Source: Oscillospiraceae bacterium
Lineage (GTDB): Bacteria; Bacillota; Clostridia; Oscillospirales; Oscillospiraceae
Assembly (NCBI GenBank): GCA_016290695.1
Contig: JAEEUX010000086.1
Span: 1-9,107, forward strand
Direction of reading: 5' to 3'
DNA length: 9,107 bases
Every line of letters starts with the position of its first letter. Positions within the stretch are counted from its first letter, which is position 1. Positions 6,619-9,107 of this stretch are shown piece after piece. The notes beneath the pieces are model-generated. The model did no database searches. It was given only the letters and a program-made list of their open reading frames with translations, and was not told the DNA's origin. Position numbers and translations under genes: made by a program.

Positions 6619-7473
6619 ATGACTATTTGCGAAAAAGCTTACGCAAAGCTCAACCTCTGCCTTGACGTTACGGGCCGCCTCCCGGACGGCTTCCACGCCG
6701 TGCGCGGCGTCATGCAGAGCACCGACCTTGCCGACAATATTGAAATCATCCCCTCGGAGGGGGAGTGGCGAGCGGAGAGCAACCTCCGCTATCTGCCGAC
6801 GGGCGACACGAATATCGCCGTTCGCGCGGCGCGCCTCTTCCGCGAGGAAACCGGCCTCGGCGCTGAGGGCGGCGTTATTCGCCTCGATAAAAAAATCCCC
6901 GTCTGCGGCGGGCTCGCCGGAGGCAGCACTAACGCCGCCGCCGTCCTGCGCGCGTTTGACCGCGAATATGCCGCCGGGCTCGGCGAGGAAGGCCTCAGAA
7001 AAATGGGCGGCGTGCTCGGCTCCGACGTTCCGTTTTGCATAGCCGGCGGGACGATGCTTGCCGAGGGCAAGGGCGAAATCCTTACGCCGCTGCGCCCGTT
7101 GCCGCGCTGCGCGGTGGTTATCTGCCGTCCGCCCTTTTCAAGCTCCACACCGGAGCTTTTTGCGGCGATAGACAGGCGTAAAATAAAAATGCGCCCGGAT
7201 CTCGCGGGTATGCTCGCGGCGATAGAGGCGGGAGATGTTGAGGGCGTGGCGCGGAGAATGTTCAATGTTTTCGAGGCGGCGCTTCCGGACAGGCAGCGGG
7301 GCCTCGTCTTTGCCGCGAAGTCCGCTTTGCTCGACCTCGGCGCGCTCGGCGCCTGCATGAGCGGCACGGGCTCGGCTGTTTTCGGCCTTTTCAGCGACGA
7401 TGAAACGGCGAAGGCCGCGTTCGAGGAATTATCCTCCCGCGGCGAAACCTCCTTTTTCTGCCACACGACCTAA
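6619..7473 (+). CDS. ispE: 4-(cytidine 5'-diphospho)-2-C-methyl-D-erythritol kinase
   Basis: A 284-residue GHMP-superfamily kinase that phosphorylates CDP-methylerythritol at the 2-hydroxyl with ATP in the non-mevalonate (MEP) pathway to isopentenyl diphosphate. Key features are AKLNLCLDV with catalytic Lys10, DGFHAVRGVMQS (family DGYH..VMQ), the ATP-binding glycine loop GGLAGGSTNAAA at 97-108, catalytic Asp136 (LGSDVPF), and the third GHMP motif CMSGTGSAVFGLF near the C-terminus. Length and motif order match the family, and nothing looks broken. The ATG has GAGG seven bases upstream (6608-6611), and the gene follows DUF1015 by 25 bases, so it is probably co-transcribed. An ispE followed by spoIIR is a familiar order in spore-forming Firmicutes, usually with a regulator gene between them, which is absent here. 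Confidence 0.95.
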   Translation: MTICEKAYAKLNLCLDVTGRLPDGFHAVRGVMQSTDLADNIEIIPSEGEWRAESNLRYLPTGDTNIAVRAARLFREETGLGAEGGVIRLDKKIPVCGGLAGGSTNAAAVLRAFDREYAAGLGEEGLRKMGGVLGSDVPFCIAGGTMLAEGKGEILTPLRPLPRCAVVICRPPFSSSTPELFAAIDRRKIKMRPDLAGMLAAIEAGDVEGVARRMFNVFEAALPDRQRGLVFAAKSALLDLGALGACMSGTGSAVFGLFSDDETAKAAFEELSSRGETSFFCHTT

Positions 7474-7523
7474 GGCAAGAGCGCACAATTCCGGTGTTGC
7501 CCTAAGAATGTATAATACCTTCA

Positions 7524-7553
7524 AAAACCGTCAATCATTCGATTGGCGGTTTT
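7524..7553 (+). terminator. Terminator-like hairpin between ispE and spoIIR
   Basis: AAAACCGTCAAT (7524-7535) pairs with ATTGGCGGTTTT (7542-7553) over 12 positions including one wobble, around a six-base loop. The closing T run forms part of the stem and is only four long, so termination may be partial. It lies 50 bases after ispE and ends 36 bases before spoIIR, marking the likely end of the metabolic operon. The stem is symmetric enough to act on both strands. Confidence 0.65.
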
Positions 7554-7589
7554 CTGCATATTGAGCCGCCGGAAACGGAGGCTGTACTT

Positions 7590-8192
7590 ATGAAAATGAA
7601 AAATATATGCGCTTTTGTGCTTGCGGCCATGGCGGTTCTTTCCTGCGCGCGGATAGATAGCGCCGCGCAGGCGGTGGCGGGCGAAGTCCTGCGGCTGCAC
7701 GTCGTCGCCGCTTCAGATTCTGACGAGGATCAGGCGCTGAAGCTAAAAGCGCGCGACGCCGTCCTTGCGCTGCTCTCGCCCGAGCTTTCCGAATGTGACG
7801 GGCGTGATGCCGCCGAAGCGCTCGTCCGGGCGCGGCTGGGCGAAATCGAAGAAGCGGCGGAGGGCGCCTCCGGCCAAAAGGCGCGGGCGACGCTCTGTAT
7901 TGAGGATTTCCCTACGCGGCGCTACGAGCTTTCGCCGCAGGACGAAGAGAGCGAGGATTTCACGCTCCCGGCGGGGGAGTACCTTTCGCTGCGCGTGACG
8001 CTCGGCGAGGGCGCGGGGCATAACTGGTGGTGCGTCATCTATCCGCCGCTCTGCGCCGCCGTGAACAGGACGGACGGCGACGCATTTTCCCTCCTGAGCC
8101 CTTCCTCCGCTTCCTTCGTGCTTGCAGACGGAACGCAGCTTCGATTCCGCCTGCTCGAACTCCTGTCTGCGCTGAAACAGCCGCAGTATTGA
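7590..8192 (+). CDS. spoIIR: Stage II sporulation protein R
   Basis: A 200-residue secreted sporulation signalling protein. In the known system it is made in the forespore, exported to the space between the two cells, and triggers the mother-cell protease SpoIIGA to cleave pro-sigma-E. A signal segment covers residues 1-25 (basic MKMK, then a hydrophobic stretch); Cys19 follows VLS, a poor lipobox. The family core is clear: LRLHVVAASDSDEDQALKLK from residue 34, a coiled central part, LPAGEYLSLRV, and GHNWWCVIYPPLC ending at Cys155. A 45-residue tail follows. The ATG has GGAGG eight bases upstream. No convincing sigma-F promoter could be read between the hairpin at 7553 and the start, so its transcription is unresolved. 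This gene is the best evidence that the host is or descends from an endospore former. Confidence 0.93.
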   Translation: MKMKNICAFVLAAMAVLSCARIDSAAQAVAGEVLRLHVVAASDSDEDQALKLKARDAVLALLSPELSECDGRDAAEALVRARLGEIEEAAEGASGQKARATLCIEDFPTRRYELSPQDEESEDFTLPAGEYLSLRVTLGEGAGHNWWCVIYPPLCAAVNRTDGDAFSLLSPSSASFVLADGTQLRFRLLELLSALKQPQY

Positions 8193-8218
8193 CTCCGTTT
8201 GTCAGACTATGGTAAAAT
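8189..8218 (+). promoter_or_regulatory. Sigma-A promoter overlapping the spoIIR stop codon
   Basis: TTGACT (8189-8194, five of six matches) and TAAAAT (8213-8218, five of six) are separated by 18 bases, with TGG directly before the -10 box giving an extended -10. The -35 box covers the spoIIR stop codon (8190-8192). Predicted transcription starts near 8225, leaving a leader of about 113 bases before the ATG at 8339. This gives the surface-protein gene a start independent of sporulation control. Confidence 0.75.
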
Positions 8219-8245
8219 GATTGCAAAACGGTTTTAATTTTTTAA

Positions 8246-8291
8246 ATGCTGATTTTTCTACCCGCTGTGAGGGAATCGAAAAAGATAGCAT
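8246..8291 (+). other. Imperfect stem-loop in the leader of the surface-protein gene
   Basis: ATGCT (8246-8250) pairs with AGCAT (8287-8291), TTTTTC (8253-8258) with GAAAAA (8278-8283) and CCC (8261-8263) with GGG (8271-8273), closing on a seven-base loop. The three helices are separated by small internal loops. It ends 33 bases before GGGAGG (8325-8330) and has no T run. It does not match any riboswitch class I recognise, so it may be a simple stability or control element. Confidence 0.4.
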
Positions 8292-8338
8292 ATTATACCA
8301 TGGTTACACAGATTACAAAATAACGGGAGGGCTGACCT

Positions 8339-9107
8339 ATGAAAAAGAAATTTCTTTCGATAATTATAGCTTTTTGTTTTGCCCTATGTCTGCTTCCTGC
8401 TACCGCAGCAGCGCAGGAGAACGTAACGGATTTGAGAGTTAACGACACGGAGGTTTCATCCGTTCAGAACCCGACGGATGTGCTGGGGGACGGCACGGTG
8501 CGCTTTGATGCGGACACCGGCGTGCTGACGCTCACTAATGCTAAGCTTACGAAGGGACTCTCCGACCCGGAGTATGCCAGTGAAGAGCACCCGGCAATCA
8601 GATTCAACGGGCAACTCACCATCTGTCTGAGAGGCAGCAATATTATTGATACCGGGGCGGACCGTGTGATGGGAGAGAGCCTGCGAAACAGTGCCATTTT
8701 CGGTGACAAGCTCACAATCACGGCGGAGCCCGGCGCGACACTGGAGATCAAGGGCATGGTGCAGGTGAATTCCTATATCCAAACCGGCGGCGCGGTATCC
8801 ATTGAAATGAATAATTCCCACTCTAAAATCACCAAATGGGCTCTGTACGTCATGGGAGGACCGCTGAGCGTCAGTGCTGGAACGTTTACAGCGGCCAGTA
8901 CCGGCGGCAATCGCGGCGGCGCTGTCGGTATGGAAGACAGCGGCATGTTCAGCGTGATCGACGGCACTGTGCTCACTGAGGGTGACAGGGGTTTCGACAA
9001 TCGGGTAAGCTCTTTGACATTTTCCGGCGGACTTATGCCCACCAGCAAGAATTATGTGAAGATTGAGGCGCCCGAGAAGGCAATTTCGGAAAAAATCGCC
9101 TATGAGA
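8339..9107 (+). CDS. Secreted beta-helix-like cell-surface protein (3' end outside window)
   Basis: The first 256 codons of an exported protein, still open at the window edge. The start is the ATG at 8339, with GGGAGG eight bases upstream. A clear signal peptide (MKKKFLSIIIAFCFALCLLP) ends with a likely cleavage after TAAA, residue 25. The mature part has repeating short beta segments such as VLTLTNAKLT, AIRFNGQLTICLRG, AIFGDKLTITAEPG and GPLSVSAGTF. This pattern is common in large surface proteins of gut Firmicutes and suggests a parallel beta-helix or carbohydrate-binding-like fold. No catalytic motif or anchor is visible in this part. Codon use is more mixed (ACT, AAT, GCT, AGA) than the C/G-ending usage of the neighbours, so it may be a later arrival. 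Its function is unknown to me. Confidence 0.85.
   Translation, partial: MKKKFLSIIIAFCFALCLLPATAAAQENVTDLRVNDTEVSSVQNPTDVLGDGTVRFDADTGVLTLTNAKLTKGLSDPEYASEEHPAIRFNGQLTICLRGSNIIDTGADRVMGESLRNSAIFGDKLTITAEPGATLEIKGMVQVNSYIQTGGAVSIEMNNSHSKITKWALYVMGGPLSVSAGTFTAASTGGNRGGAVGMEDSGMFSVIDGTVLTEGDRGFDNRVSSLTFSGGLMPTSKNYVKIEAPEKAISEKIAYE

Noticed and set aside
7497..7516. TTGCCC and TATAAT ahead of the ispE-spoIIR hairpin as a promoter
   Set aside because: The two boxes are only eight bases apart and no acceptable -35 lies 16-18 bases before the TATAAT. A transcript from here would also run straight into the hairpin.
7554..7589. Possible sigma-F promoter (GCATA ... GGAAAC) just before spoIIR
   Set aside because: The spacing is about ten bases rather than about fifteen, and the -10 match is poor.
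8221..8442. Small plus-strand open frame (73 codons) after spoIIR
   Set aside because: It has no ribosome binding site and overlaps out of frame the signal peptide of the surface-protein gene, which has a strong site (GGGAGG) and a clear export signal.

Overview
The window looks like chromosomal DNA from a spore-forming, GC-rich member of the Clostridia, most likely of the Oscillospiraceae/Ruminococcaceae type. The reasons are a recognisable spoIIR (forespore-to-mother-cell sporulation signal) directly after ispE, strong AGGAGG-type ribosome binding sites, several TTG starts, sigma-A promoters, and a hairpin-rich intergenic repeat of a style I associate with that group. The taxonomic placement is inference.

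Layout. Positions 1-181 hold two terminator hairpins between an unseen upstream plus-strand unit and a minus-strand unit. Positions 182-1930 (minus) are a two-gene operon, a metallo-beta-lactamase-fold hydrolase followed by a short-chain dehydrogenase/reductase, read from a very good promoter at 2028-2056. The 434-base divergent spacer (1931-2364) holds that promoter, a block of four consecutive hairpins (2116-2207) that looks like a small interspersed repeat, and a second promoter reading right, with a palindrome over its -10 box. From 2365 to 7473 (plus) the genes are tightly packed: an Lrp/AsnC regulator overlapping a class I/II aminotransferase, an aPGAM-type phosphoglycerate mutase-like/proposed homoserine kinase protein, a DUF1015 protein, and ispE. 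A hairpin at 7524-7553 separates these from spoIIR (7590-8192). A promoter whose -35 box overlaps the spoIIR stop codon drives a structured leader and a secreted, beta-rich surface protein that runs off the right edge.

How the genes may work together. The regulator-aminotransferase pair resembles the Bacillus alaR-alaT arrangement, so amino-acid-responsive control of a transaminase is the simplest reading. The aPGAM-like enzyme and DUF1015 protein are co-transcribed with it and probably also belong to central or amino-acid metabolism, though neither substrate can be read from the sequence. ispE belongs to the non-mevalonate isoprenoid pathway. No phage, transposase, CRISPR, tRNA or rRNA is visible, and I see no strong case for a wholly new system. 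The most unusual items are the hydrolase with a substituted metal-ligand position, the tandem-hairpin repeat, and the surface protein with its own promoter and leader.
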